In this document: in pieces, positions 29,211-37,168 of the stretch | How the letters are laid out: every line of letters begins with the position of its first letter | How positions within the stretch are numbered: position 1 is the first letter of the stretch | Assembly: GCF_004341885.1 (NCBI RefSeq) | Contig: NZ_SLVX01000007.1 | Span: 186,001-250,000, forward strand | From: Shinella granuli | GTDB lineage: Bacteria > Pseudomonadota > Alphaproteobacteria > Rhizobiales > Rhizobiaceae | DNA: 64,000 nt | Direction of reading: 5' to 3' | The notes under the pieces: generated by a model | What the model was told of the DNA's origin: nothing | The model's database searches: none | The model's input: the letters and a program-made list of their open reading frames with translations, nothing else | Made by a program: the position numbers and the translations under genes

Positions 29211-29304
29211 ACCGCTTCACTTCGTCTCCTTCCGCATTCGACCCTTGACATCCGCCCCAGGGAGGCCGACTTCACGGGGGACACGGACGCGAAGGAGACG
29301 AGCC

Positions 29305-30054
29305 ATGAGCGAGGCAGCCCGCACGACGATCGACCAGGCGGAAGTCGACCGCTTCTCGGCGATGGCGGCCGAGTGGTGGGATCCGGCCGGAAAGTTCCGG
29401 CCCTTGCACAAGTTCAATCCGGTCCGCCTCACCTATATCCGCGATCTCGTATCCGGTCAGTTCGGCCGCGACCCCGCGGCGCATCGCCCGCTGGAGGGCC
29501 TGCGCATCCTCGATATCGGCTGCGGCGGTGGCCTGCTCTCCGAGCCGATGGCGCGCATGGGGGCGGATGTGCTCGGTGCGGATGCCTCGGAAAAGAACAT
29601 CGGCATCGCCAAGGCCCATGCGGCGGGCAGCGGCGTTCCGGTCGACTACCGGGCCGTGACCGCCGAGGCGTTGGCGGAAGCCGGCGAGACCTTCGACGTC
29701 GTGCTCAACATGGAAGTGGTCGAGCACGTCTCCGACGTCGATTTCTTCCTCACCACCTGCGCCTCCATGGTGCGTCCGGGCGGCATGATGTTCGTCGCCA
29801 CGATCAACCGCACGCTGAAGGCGGCGGCGCTGGCGATCTTCGCGGCGGAGAACGTGCTGCGCTGGCTGCCGCGCGGCACCCATCAATATGAAAAGCTGGT
29901 GCGCCCGGAGGAAATCGAAAAGCCGCTGACGGCCTCGGGGCTGACGGTGACCGATTGCACCGGCGTGTTCTTCAACCCGCTGTCCAACCAGTGGAACCTG
30001 TCGAAGGACATGGACGTGAACTACATGATGGTGGCGCGCCGCGCCTCCGCCTGA
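29305..30054 (+). CDS. ubiG: Ubiquinone biosynthesis O-methyltransferase
   Basis: A 249-aa SAM-dependent methyltransferase carrying out both O-methylations in ubiquinone synthesis. Seen: the UbiG N-terminus [23 protein letters not shown] motif [16 protein letters not shown] near 67-80, [11 protein letters not shown] near 135, and the conserved C-terminal [11 protein letters not shown]...GVFFNPL. The Shine-Dalgarno is AAGGAG. A perfect TTGACA stands at 29245, but no good -10 follows at the right distance, so I have not annotated a promoter. Confidence 0.95.
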   Translation: MSEAARTTIDQAEVDRFSAMAAEWWDPAGKFRPLHKFNPVRLTYIRDLVSGQFGRDPAAHRPLEGLRILDIGCGGGLLSEPMARMGADVLGADASEKNIGIAKAHAAGSGVPVDYRAVTAEALAEAGETFDVVLNMEVVEHVSDVDFFLTTCASMVRPGGMMFVATINRTLKAAALAIFAAENVLRWLPRGTHQYEKLVRPEEIEKPLTASGLTVTDCTGVFFNPLSNQWNLSKDMDVNYMMVARRASA

Positions 30055-30078
30055 AGCCGGCCCGCACGGAAGCTCAGG

Positions 30079-30657
30079 TCACGCCTTCAACGTCTTCGCG
30101 ACGGCCAGCAGGTCCTGTTGCCCGGTCGCATTGCGCGCGGCTATCGTCTTCACGCTTTCGCGGTCGATGTCGACGGTGTTGCCGTCGGGGCAAAAGGCCG
30201 TCTTGAAGGTGAAGGCGCGCGGCGACGGGCCGTGATCGGCAAGATGCTCCAGCCGCTCGGCGCCATCAGCCCAGAGAGGCCGGGTGCCTTCCGCCACCCA
30301 CCAGAGCACGAGGGCAGGCCAGGCCTGCCGCTGGTTCCAGTTGCGGGCGTGTTTCAGGGCGTCGGCGTGCACGCCATTGTAGGTGAAGGCCATCAGCGCT
30401 TCGAGCCCGCTCCACAGCGAGAGCGAGGAGGGGGCATCGGCAAAGCCGCTGCCGGCGATGAAGCGGGGATAGGCCTTCTCGCCCCAGCTTTCCGGCCCCG
30501 GCTCGCCCTCATAGCCGGAACGGCCGATGAAGCCCTCCGCCCGGTTCGCCGCCTCGAAATTCAGCGGTTCGCGCAGGCGAAAGCCTTCGACGCGCGGGCT
30601 TTCGTAGTCATCGACATGCAGGCCGAAATTGTAGATCGCGAGATGGTGGCCGCGCAT
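30079..30657 (-). CDS. DUF3291-family protein
   Basis: A 192-aa protein with the DUF3291 pattern: an N-terminal HLAIYNFGLHV strand, SLWSGLEALMAFTYNGVHADALKH near 82-105, and WPALVLWWVAEGTRPLWADG near 115-135, which recalls antibiotic-biosynthesis-monooxygenase-like dimeric alpha/beta barrels. Function is unknown. Its start codon shares one base with the DUF1178 stop (TGATG), so it is translationally coupled as the last gene of the comF-grxC-amidase group. It is convergent with ubiG, 24 bases between stops. Confidence 0.75.
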   Translation of the reverse strand: MRGHHLAIYNFGLHVDDYESPRVEGFRLREPLNFEAANRAEGFIGRSGYEGEPGPESWGEKAYPRFIAGSGFADAPSSLSLWSGLEALMAFTYNGVHADALKHARNWNQRQAWPALVLWWVAEGTRPLWADGAERLEHLADHGPSPRAFTFKTAFCPDGNTVDIDRESVKTIAARNATGQQDLLAVAKTLKA

Positions 30658-31085
30658 CAGTTGGTTTCGTCGGGCAGGACGGGAAGCGGCGCGACCTCGA
30701 CGCCCTCCTCCAGCAGCTCGCGCACCTCGTCCGCCGAGGCCCGGCCGATCAGGCCGCGCTGTTCGGCCTCGCCGTAATGGATCTTGCGCGCTTCTTCGGG
30801 AAAACGCTCGCCGACATCCTCCGAATTGGCGCGGATGGTCGAGACGATCTCCCGAAGCTTGTTCATCATCTCCTTCTGGCCGGCCTGCACCACGAGCTCC
30901 TGGCGGCGCTCCTTCTTGCGGGCGGTCGAGACGGAGGGCGCCATCAGGCGCTTGGCGACATGGGTGGAGCCGCAGGTGGGACAGGAGACGAGCGCCCGCT
31001 TCTGCTGGCGGTCGAAATCGTCCGCCGAGCCGAACCACCCTTCGAAGGCGTGCCCGTTGTCACAGGAAAGCTCGTAGCGGATCAA
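30657..31085 (-). CDS. DUF1178-family protein with zinc-ribbon-like N-terminus
   Basis: A 142-aa protein matching DUF1178: MIRYELSCDNGHAFEGWF with C8 and H12, followed by SCPTCGSTHVAKRLMAP (CPxCG), together a likely zinc ribbon. The remainder is charged and helical (KLREIVSTIRANSEDVGERF and a GEAEQRGLIGRASADEVREL end). Function is unknown. Its start overlaps the amidase stop by four bases and its stop overlaps the DUF3291 start. Confidence 0.85.
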   Translation of the reverse strand: MIRYELSCDNGHAFEGWFGSADDFDRQQKRALVSCPTCGSTHVAKRLMAPSVSTARKKERRQELVVQAGQKEMMNKLREIVSTIRANSEDVGERFPEEARKIHYGEAEQRGLIGRASADEVRELLEEGVEVAPLPVLPDETN

Positions 31086-31939
31086 GCGGCAACGCCTCCC
31101 TTCGCAGGCGCCTTCGCCGTTTCCAGCGTGAAGGTGCGCCCGTTGCGCAGGTTGGGGATCTTGTCATGCGCGGCCTTGACGGCGGCGCTGTCGACTTCGG
31201 CGAGCACGATGGCTTCGCCCGTGCCGCCGGCGCTGGCCAGGACGCGGCCCCACGGGTCGATGATCATGGAATGGCCGAAGGTCTCGCGGCCGTCCTCGTG
31301 CACGCCGGCCTGCGCGGCGGCGATGATGTAGACGCCGTTCTCGATGGCGCGGGCGCGCAGCAGCGTTTCCCAATGGGCTTCGCCGGTCTGCCGCGTGAAG
31401 GCGGCGGGAACGGAGATGATCTCGGCACCGGCCTGAGCCTGTATCTTGAAGAGCTCGGGGAAGCGCACGTCGTAGCAGATGGCAAAGCCGAGCCGTGCGA
31501 AGGGAAGGTCCGCCATGCGCGCGACGACGCCCGGCGAATAGACCGCGCTCTCGCGCCAGCTTTCGCCATTGTCGAGATCGACGTCGAACATGTGGATCTT
31601 GTCGTATGTGCAGACCTGTCCGCCATCGGGGCCGAACAGGAAGCCGCGATTGGCGACCTTGCCGTCGGCAAGCGCGATGGCGGTGGAGCCGACATGCACG
31701 TGGATGCCGAGCTCGGCGGCAAGTTCGGCCGCGGCGGCGACCACGAGATCGTCGGCCTCCATGCGCAGGATGGCGCGCAGCCCCGCGCGGTCGCGCTGGA
31801 GCGCGCCGGTCATTTCCGGCGTCTGGACATAGACGGCGCCCTTGGCGGCCGCTTCGCGCACGAGGCGCCGCATCGTCTCGACATTGCGGACGGGATCGGT
31901 CCCGGAGCACATCTGGAGGGCGGCGATCGTTGCGGTCAT
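31082..31939 (-). CDS. Nitrilase-superfamily amidase (Nit/deaminated-glutathione amidase-like)
   Basis: A 285-aa carbon-nitrogen hydrolase with the full catalytic triad E42 (PEMTG), K114 (TYDKIHMFDVD) and C155 (AICYDVRFPEL). The YDKIHMFDVD and CYDVRFPELF signatures are those of the Nit1/Nit2 branch, whose studied members hydrolyse deaminated glutathione or omega-amides of 2-oxo acids. It is 10 bases downstream of grxC and overlaps DUF1178. A glutathione-linked repair role would suit the glutaredoxin neighbour, which is inference. Confidence 0.88.
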   Translation of the reverse strand: MTATIAALQMCSGTDPVRNVETMRRLVREAAAKGAVYVQTPEMTGALQRDRAGLRAILRMEADDLVVAAAAELAAELGIHVHVGSTAIALADGKVANRGFLFGPDGGQVCTYDKIHMFDVDLDNGESWRESAVYSPGVVARMADLPFARLGFAICYDVRFPELFKIQAQAGAEIISVPAAFTRQTGEAHWETLLRARAIENGVYIIAAAQAGVHEDGRETFGHSMIIDPWGRVLASAGGTGEAIVLAEVDSAAVKAAHDKIPNLRNGRTFTLETAKAPAKGGVAA

Positions 31940-31949
31940 GAAAAGGTCC

Positions 31950-32207
31950 TCAGGCGGCGAGCAGGGCGTCGAGCTCGCCGGCGCGCTCCAGCGCATGCAG
32001 GTCGTCGCAGCCGCCGACATGGCGTTCGTCGATGAAGATCTGCGGGAAGGTGCTGCGGCCGTTGGCGCGCTTGATCATCTCCTGGCGGATCTCCGGCGCA
32101 TAGGTCGCGTCATGCTCCTGGTAGGCCACACCCTTGGTTTCGAGAAGTTTCTTGGCGGCGCTGCAATAGCCGCAGAACTGACGCGTATAGATGACGACCG
32201 AAGCCAT
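31950..32207 (-). CDS. grxC: Glutaredoxin 3
   Basis: An 85-aa dithiol glutaredoxin. The active site is C12-x-x-C15 (FCGYC), with the GSH-binding TFPQIFID and GGCDDLHALE segments. ATG 32207 follows AGGAGA; the frame extends upstream without a good start. It reduces protein or glutathione mixed disulfides in the cytosol. It sits 35 bases after comF and 10 bases before the amidase gene. Confidence 0.93.
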   Translation of the reverse strand: MASVVIYTRQFCGYCSAAKKLLETKGVAYQEHDATYAPEIRQEMIKRANGRSTFPQIFIDERHVGGCDDLHALERAGELDALLAA

Positions 32208-32242
32208 ATTCTCCTGCTCCAAAGCTTGGAAAACCTTGTCTT

Positions 32243-33034
32243 TCATATAGGTCCGGGAAGCGCCCTTGCAAAGGTCAAAACGGTGATGTCGGCGGCGCCC
32301 GCCCGTTTCAGCGCGCGCGTGACGGCCGAAACGGTGGCCCCGGTCGTATAGACGTCGTCGACGAGCACCACGCGGCGGCCGAACAGCGCCTCGCGGCCCT
32401 CCGGCGTGACGGTGAAGGCGCCGCGCACGTTCTCCTCGCGGGCGCGAGGCCCGAGGCCGATCTGGCGGCGGGTGCGTTTCGTGCGGCGCACGGCATCGAC
32501 GAGAACGGGCCGGCCGGAAAGCCCGCCGAGCGCGCGGGCAAGTTCCGACGACTGGTTGAACTTGCGCCAGAGGAGGCGGAAGCGATGCAGGGGAACGGGG
32601 ACGATGGCGTCCGCGGCCTCCACGGTACCGTCGCCGGCCCGCAGCATCCACCCGGCCATCATCGGCGCGAGATCGGTGCGGTCGCGGTATTTCAGCGCAT
32701 GGACGAGCACGCGGGCAAGGTCGTCGTAAAGCGCGACGGAGCGCAGCCGGTCGAAAGGCGGCGGGTTGGCGATGGCGTCGGCGCTGAGGATGCCCGGGCC
32801 GAGATCGTGCGAGAAGGGGGTGCCGAGCACCTCGCAATAGGGGCGCTCGATCAGGGCGAGCTTCGACCAGCACCGCGGGCAGAGGCCTGCACGGCTGCCG
32901 AGCAGCACGCCGCAGCCCGCGCAGGCCGGCGGATAGACGAGGTCGAGGGCGCTGCCCGCAAGGCCGCGCAGCCGGCGGGCAAGGGCCTGCCGGAGCGGGA
33001 CTGCCGGCGCTGCCTCGGCCTCGATTTCGCCCAT
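32243..33034 (-). CDS. comF: ComF-family phosphoribosyltransferase-like protein
   Basis: A 263-aa protein of the ComF family. N-terminal paired cysteines (PPACAGCG at about 36-43 and LCPRC at 51-55) suggest a zinc finger, and the C-terminal PRPP-binding loop is VVLVDDVYTTGAT near 220-232. The middle holds the family KYRDRTDLAP and VPLHRFRLLWRKFNQS. The role in competence is known only in naturally transformable species; the biochemical function here is unknown. It is divergent from the methyltransferase-like gene (62 bases between starts). Confidence 0.88.
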   Translation of the reverse strand: MGEIEAEAAPAVPLRQALARRLRGLAGSALDLVYPPACAGCGVLLGSRAGLCPRCWSKLALIERPYCEVLGTPFSHDLGPGILSADAIANPPPFDRLRSVALYDDLARVLVHALKYRDRTDLAPMMAGWMLRAGDGTVEAADAIVPVPLHRFRLLWRKFNQSSELARALGGLSGRPVLVDAVRRTKRTRRQIGLGPRAREENVRGAFTVTPEGREALFGRRVVLVDDVYTTGATVSAVTRALKRAGAADITVLTFARALPGPI

Positions 33035-33096
33035 GCGGTTGACAATAGTCGGTCCAAGCGGCCAAAGCGAATGGAATTGCGAACCGGACCTCTCCC

Positions 33097-33966
33097 ATGG
33101 AAACGCTCTTCGACCAATCCCTGATCGACACGAACCGACGGCGCGCGCTTGCCGGCGAGCCGGCGGACTTCCTGCTCGACGTGGTGGCGCGCGAGCTTGC
33201 CGAGCGCCTCAGCGTCATCGAGCGCCGCTTCGAGCGGGCCGTCGAGCTGCACGGCCACACCGGTGCCGCCGCACGGGCGGTCGTCGCGACAGGCAAGGTG
33301 GACGGGATGGAGCGGGTGGAAAGCGACGCGCGGTTCGCCGCGCCGGGCGAGGCGCTGACGGTGTCGCCGCTCGAAACGGTGCCGCTGGAGCCGCAGTCGG
33401 CCAACCTCATCGTCTCGCCGCTGGCGCTGCACCTCACCAACGACACGCCGGGTGTCTTCGTGCAGATCCGCCGTGCGCTGAAGCCGGACGGGCTGTTCCT
33501 TGCGGCCATCCCCGGCAGCGGCACCCTGCAGGAACTGCGCGAGGTGCTGCTTGCGGCGGAAAGCGAGATGACGGGCGGGGCGAGCCCGCGGGTCATCCCC
33601 TTCCCGGATGTGCGCGATGTCGGCGCGCTTCTCCAGCGCGGCGGCTTCGCCCTGCCGGTGACGGACCGGGAGACCTATACGGTGCGCTATGATTCGATCT
33701 TTCCGCTGATGAAGGACCTGCGGGCCATGGGCATGGCCAATCCGCTTGCCGGCCGCAGCCGCCGGCCGCTCACGCGCGGCGTCCTCCTGCGCGCGGCGGA
33801 GCTTTATGCGGAACGCTTCTCCGATCCGGACGGGCGCATCCGCGCGAGCTTTTCGGTCATCTATGTATCGGGCTGGGCGCCGCACGAAAGCCAGCAGAAG
33901 CCGCTGAAGCCCGGCTCGGCGAGGATGCGCCTTGCCGATGCGCTGAAGCAGGGCGGCCGCGGCTGA
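33097..33966 (+). CDS. NDUFAF5/BioC-like methyltransferase-fold protein
   Basis: A 289-aa protein resembling mitochondrial complex I assembly factor NDUFAF5 and its alphaproteobacterial homologues. Seen: the FERAVELHGHTG region where motif I should be, PQSANLIVSPLALHLTND, ALKPDGLFLAAIPGSGTLQELREVL, and IPFPDVRDVGALLQRGGFALPVTDRE. The Asp-x-Gly-x-Gly SAM motif is absent: the equivalent segment is VELHGHTGAA. NDUFAF5 hydroxylates an Arg of NDUFS7, so a complex I assembly role is a reasonable inference. ATG 33097 gives METLFDQSLID. Confidence 0.75.
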   Translation: METLFDQSLIDTNRRRALAGEPADFLLDVVARELAERLSVIERRFERAVELHGHTGAAARAVVATGKVDGMERVESDARFAAPGEALTVSPLETVPLEPQSANLIVSPLALHLTNDTPGVFVQIRRALKPDGLFLAAIPGSGTLQELREVLLAAESEMTGGASPRVIPFPDVRDVGALLQRGGFALPVTDRETYTVRYDSIFPLMKDLRAMGMANPLAGRSRRPLTRGVLLRAAELYAERFSDPDGRIRASFSVIYVSGWAPHESQQKPLKPGSARMRLADALKQGGRG

Positions 33967-33970
33967 CCGG

Positions 33971-34153
33971 CTATTTCTTGCCGGCGGAGTCCATGCTGTT
34001 CGAGATCGTGGTGAGGGTATCGGAGAGGCCGTTGCTGAAGGCTTCGAGGCCGGCCAGCAGGCCGATCGAGATGAGCGCCAGCAGGAGCCCGTATTCGATG
34101 GCCGTGCCGCCGGCGCGGTCGGAGCAGAATGATTTCAGCAATTTCGGCACCAT
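33971..34153 (-). CDS. Flp-family type IVb pilin
   Basis: A 60-aa prepilin. A short basic leader (MVPKLLKSFCSDRAG) is followed by GTAIEYGLLLALISIGLL, the Flp-type hydrophobic N-terminus with Glu at position +5 (E20), so prepilin peptidase should cut between G15 and G16. No cpa/tad assembly genes are in the window, so assembly machinery must come from elsewhere, or this pilin is a solitary paralogue. It lies 38 bases downstream of the 105-aa gene on the same strand, and its stop is 4 bases from the convergent NDUFAF5-like stop. Confidence 0.85.
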   Translation of the reverse strand: MVPKLLKSFCSDRAGGTAIEYGLLLALISIGLLAGLEAFSNGLSDTLTTISNSMDSAGKK

Positions 34154-34191
34154 TCCACTCTCCCGCGCCCTTTGCGCATGTCCATGTCTCT

Positions 34192-34509
34192 TCAGCAGCC
34201 GTTGCTGATACCGTTGCCGTTGACGATGCATACGGCACCGGGCATTTCCTGCAGGACGCTGCGGCGCACCGTATAGCGTTTTCCGCCTTCCGACGGGATC
34301 GAGCCCGTCGAGATCATGTCGAATTCATCGGGCACATTCGCCATCATGCGCTTGTCGGTCTTTGCGGAGAGGACCGGGGTCAGAACCAGAGCAAGCGCGA
34401 TGACGGCGGTGCCGAAGAGCAGGGCAAGGTTGAGCGCGCCCGTCCGGCTGTCGCCGGCCGGCGTGAAATCCTTCTCCTGAACGGTTTTCCAGAAGTCTTC
34501 GTCACGCAT
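34192..34509 (-). CDS. Small membrane protein of unknown function next to the Flp pilin
   Basis: A 105-aa protein with one transmembrane helix (about 28-48, NLALLFGTAVIALALVLTPV), a charged cytosolic N-terminus and a C-terminal periplasmic tail of about 57 residues. Two cysteines lie near the end (GAVCIVN and the terminal C), possibly forming a disulfide. I do not recognise a family. It is followed by the pilin gene on the same strand and preceded by a CtrA-like box, so a surface-structure role is possible. Confidence 0.6.
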   Translation of the reverse strand: MRDEDFWKTVQEKDFTPAGDSRTGALNLALLFGTAVIALALVLTPVLSAKTDKRMMANVPDEFDMISTGSIPSEGGKRYTVRRSVLQEMPGAVCIVNGNGISNGC

Positions 34510-34566
34510 CTGAGGGTCTCGTAGGCATTCATTGCAACGTTAGACCCAATCTTTGAACCATGGTGC

Positions 34567-34581
34567 TAAACGATTGCTTAA
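34567..34581. promoter_or_regulatory. CtrA-like box upstream of the pilin pair
   Basis: TAAA-N7-TTAA, seven of eight positions of the CtrA consensus TTAA-N7-TTAA, located 58 bases upstream of the 105-aa gene start. CtrA controls the pilin gene in Caulobacter, which makes the location suggestive. The site is in an otherwise featureless 112-base gap. Confidence 0.35.
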
Positions 34582-34621
34582 CGGAGACTGAAAAAGACGG
34601 GGTAAATCCCTGCCGTTCCGT

Positions 34622-35044
34622 TCAGAGAAGGTCCATCAGGAAGGGAATGAGCGGCTCGTCGGCCGGCGGCATCGGGTAGTCGCGCAACGCCTTCGGGCGC
34701 ACCCACTTGATCGCCTGTCCCTCGCGGCCATGCGCGGTGCCCTCGAAGCGGCGGCAGATATAGAGCGGCATCAGGAGGTGGAAGTCGTCATAGGTGTGGC
34801 TGGCGAAGGTCAGCGGGGCGAGGCAGGCGACCTTCGTGCGGATGCCGAGCTCCTCGTCCAGTTCGCGGATCAGCGTCTCCTCCGGCGTTTCGCCGGGCTC
34901 CACCTTGCCGCCGGGAAACTCCCAGAGACCGGCGAGCGCCTTTCCTTCCGGACGCTGTGCCAGGAGGATGCGGCCATCGGCATCGACGAGCGCGCAGGCG
35001 GCGACGAGCAGGATGCGGCGGGGTTTCGTTTCGATCTCGCTCAT
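34622..35044 (-). CDS. mutT: MutT-type NUDIX hydrolase (8-oxo-dGTP diphosphatase)
   Basis: A 140-aa NUDIX hydrolase with a complete NUDIX box at 46-68 (G46, E52, R60, E61, E64, E65, G67). The surrounding WEFPGGKVEPGET is the MutT/8-oxo-dGTP diphosphatase form. It probably removes oxidised guanine nucleotides, although NUDIX specificity is hard to assign by sequence. It overlaps the GNAT gene upstream by four bases. Confidence 0.87.
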   Translation of the reverse strand: MSEIETKPRRILLVAACALVDADGRILLAQRPEGKALAGLWEFPGGKVEPGETPEETLIRELDEELGIRTKVACLAPLTFASHTYDDFHLLMPLYICRRFEGTAHGREGQAIKWVRPKALRDYPMPPADEPLIPFLMDLL

Positions 35045-35820
35045 GCCGCGGCAGGCCCCCGGTAGCTGTACTGGTAGACGTCCTTGAAGCCGGCTCGGCG
35101 GTAGAGCGCGATGGCGGCGGCGTTGTCGGCCTCGACCTGCACCCAGGCCTGGCGGGCGCCCTTCAGCTTCGCCCAGCGCAGGGCGGCGTGGAGGACCGCG
35201 GTGCCGAGGCCGCTGCCGCGCTGCTCTTTTACGACGCCGAGCTGGAGGATGCCGACGAGGTCGTTGTCATGCACGGCGATCGCCACGGCCGTCGGGCCGA
35301 AATCGGGCTCCTCGAAGATGAAGAGGCCGGTTTCCGGCTTGATGGCGTTGATGATCTCGGTGAGGCCGGGCTTCAGCGCCGGGTCGTCGCCGGCAACGCG
35401 GATGCGGGCGTCGACGAAGCGGCCGACGTCGCGGCTCGGCAGATGGTCGAGGCCTTCGTCGCGCGGCAGCGTCGCAAGGTCCGCCATCATGACGATGGTG
35501 CGGCCCGCCTCCGCCCAGCCGGCCGCATCCATATGGGCGACAAGCTTCGGCGGGGTCAGCGGCGTCTGGCGCACCAGGAGCGGGCGGCCGTAGTCGGAAA
35601 ACTTCTTCGCCGCCTTCTGGAGGCGGATGTCGAGGTCGCGGATGTCGGACGGGTCGAGCGGGTTCACCGAATTCAGCCGGCGCGAGGGGTGGCCGGCGGT
35701 CAGGCGGAAGAGCCAGCTTCCGTCATAATGCACGGACGCGGCCGGCCAGGCGCGGAAGCCGACGGCCTCGAGCCGGCGGACTTTCGGCAGATCGCTGATG
35801 TTTTCTTCTGATGGCGTCAC
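35041..35820 (-). CDS. GNAT-family N-acetyltransferase
   Basis: A 259-aa protein whose C-terminal half (about 130-255) is a GNAT fold: VAIAVHDNDLVGILQLGVVKEQRGSGLG (motif A with the acetyl-CoA loop RGSGLG) and WVQVEADNAAAIALYRRAGF (motif B). The N-terminal half, with LEAVGFRAWPAASVHYDGSWLFRLTAGHPSRR, resembles the leader domain of some two-domain rhizobial GNATs. The substrate is unknown. It is followed by mutT with a four-base overlap. Confidence 0.85.
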   Translation of the reverse strand: MTPSEENISDLPKVRRLEAVGFRAWPAASVHYDGSWLFRLTAGHPSRRLNSVNPLDPSDIRDLDIRLQKAAKKFSDYGRPLLVRQTPLTPPKLVAHMDAAGWAEAGRTIVMMADLATLPRDEGLDHLPSRDVGRFVDARIRVAGDDPALKPGLTEIINAIKPETGLFIFEEPDFGPTAVAIAVHDNDLVGILQLGVVKEQRGSGLGTAVLHAALRWAKLKGARQAWVQVEADNAAAIALYRRAGFKDVYQYSYRGPAAA

Positions 35821-35842
35821 GCTGCCAGGCCTCTATTTCTGC

Positions 35843-35886
35843 GCGGTACCGGGAGCAAAATCGCTGCACACTTCTGCTGGAACCGC
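35843..35886 (+). repeat. Covarying-stem intergenic hairpin, copy D
   Basis: The core reads AGCAAAATCGCTGCACACTT. The ends pair: GCGGTACC at 35843-35850 against GGAACCGC at 35879-35886, with one mismatch. It lies between the GNAT start and the argJ stop and comes within one base of the argJ stop codon, so it could act as a 3' end structure for argJ. Confidence 0.7.
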
Positions 35887-35887
35887 T

Positions 35888-37120
35888 TTAGCTGCGATAG
35901 TCGCCGTTGATCTCGACATATTCCTTGGTGAGGTCGCAGGTCCAGACGGTCGCCTTGCCGGTGCCGAGGCCGATCTCGACGCGGACAGGGATGTCCTGGC
36001 GCTTCATGACGGCGGTGGCCGCCTCTTCGGAATAGGCGGGGTCGCGCTCGCCGTCGACGGCGACGCGCACGTCGCCGAACCAGATGGCGAGACGGTCGCG
36101 GTCGGCCATCTCGCCGGATTTGCCGACGGCCATGACGATGCGGCCCCAATTGGCGTCCTCGCCGGCAACCGCGGTCTTGACCAGCGGCGAATTGGCGATG
36201 GAGAGCGCGATGCGCTTGGCCGCCGCGTCGTTTTCGGCACCCTCGACGGTGATTTCCACCATCTTGCGCGCGCCCTCGCCGTCGCGCACGACCTGGAGCG
36301 CGAGGTCGCGCAAGAGGTCGTTCAGCGCCGCGCGGAAATCATCGAGCGCGGCATCGTCCGCGGTGACGGGCGCCTGGCCTTCGGCCGCGCCGGTCGCAAA
36401 AAGCATCAGCGTGTCGGAGGTCGAGGTGTCGCTGTCGACGGTGACGGAATTGAAGGTCGGGCCGGCGCCGGCCGACAGCAGCGATTGCAGCACCGGTGCC
36501 GGGATATCCGCATCCGTCACGACGAAGGAAAGCATGGTCGCCATGTCGGGCGCGATCATGCCGGCGCCCTTGGCGATGCCGTTGATGCGCACGGTGACGC
36601 CGCCGAGCTCGGCCGTGCGCGTGGCGACCTTCGGATAGGTGTCCGTCGTCATGATGGCCTTGGCGGCCTCGAACCAGAAGTCCTCCGTGCCGGAGGCGGC
36701 GAGGCTGTCGAGCACGCCGGAGAATTTCGTCGCGTCGAGCGGCTCGCCGATGACGCCGGTCGAGGCGAGGAAGACCTCGCCTTCGCTGCAGCCGACGGCC
36801 CCTGCGGCGGCTTCCGCGGTCATCTTCGTCGATTCGCGGCCCTTGCGGCCGGTGAAGGCGTTCGCATTGCCGGAATTGACCACCACAGCGCGGGCGATCC
36901 CGCCGGGCAGGTTGGCGCGGCAGAAATCGACCGGCGCCGAGGGGCACTTGGAGCGGGTGAAGACGCCGGCGACGGTTGCGGGGCGGTCGAACACCATCAT
37001 CAGCACGTCCGTCCGACCCTTGTACTTGATCCCGGCGGCGGCGGTCGCCATGCGCACGCCGCGCACCGGCGGCATCTCGGCATAGGTTTTGGGAGCGAGC
37101 GGAGAGAGGGAACCGGACAT
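35888..37120 (-). CDS. argJ: Glutamate N-acetyltransferase / amino-acid acetyltransferase
   Basis: A bifunctional-type ArgJ (410 aa) that transfers acetyl from N-acetylornithine to glutamate in the arginine cycle. The precursor cuts itself before the nucleophile Thr195 in the motif PDMATML (cleavage between Ala194 and Thr195). [12 protein letters not shown] and the C-terminal GDYRS end are family hallmarks. Whether it also uses acetyl-CoA (bifunctional) cannot be told by eye. The Shine-Dalgarno is AGGAAAG. It lies downstream of the parvulin gene but beyond that gene's terminator, so it probably has its own promoter. argH lies at the right end of the window. Confidence 0.95.
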   Translation of the reverse strand: MSGSLSPLAPKTYAEMPPVRGVRMATAAAGIKYKGRTDVLMMVFDRPATVAGVFTRSKCPSAPVDFCRANLPGGIARAVVVNSGNANAFTGRKGRESTKMTAEAAAGAVGCSEGEVFLASTGVIGEPLDATKFSGVLDSLAASGTEDFWFEAAKAIMTTDTYPKVATRTAELGGVTVRINGIAKGAGMIAPDMATMLSFVVTDADIPAPVLQSLLSAGAGPTFNSVTVDSDTSTSDTLMLFATGAAEGQAPVTADDAALDDFRAALNDLLRDLALQVVRDGEGARKMVEITVEGAENDAAAKRIALSIANSPLVKTAVAGEDANWGRIVMAVGKSGEMADRDRLAIWFGDVRVAVDGERDPAYSEEAATAVMKRQDIPVRVEIGLGTGKATVWTCDLTKEYVEINGDYRS

Positions 37121-37134
37121 CGTGCTTTCCTGTC

Positions 37135-37160
37135 AAGAAAGGCCCGGCGGCTGCCGGGCC
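37135..37160 (-). terminator. Intrinsic terminator after the parvulin gene
   Basis: An 8-bp perfect stem (GGCCCGGC / GCCGGGCC) with a 4-base loop, followed on the minus strand by TTTCTT, lies 9 bases after the parvulin stop. This is good evidence that transcription ends here before argJ. Confidence 0.8.
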
Positions 37161-37168
37161 GTTGTCGA

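Noticed and set aside
29245-29273. Promoter for ubiG from the perfect TTGACA at 29245
   Set aside because: At 16-18 bases spacing there is nothing like a -10 box, so only the -35 half is present.
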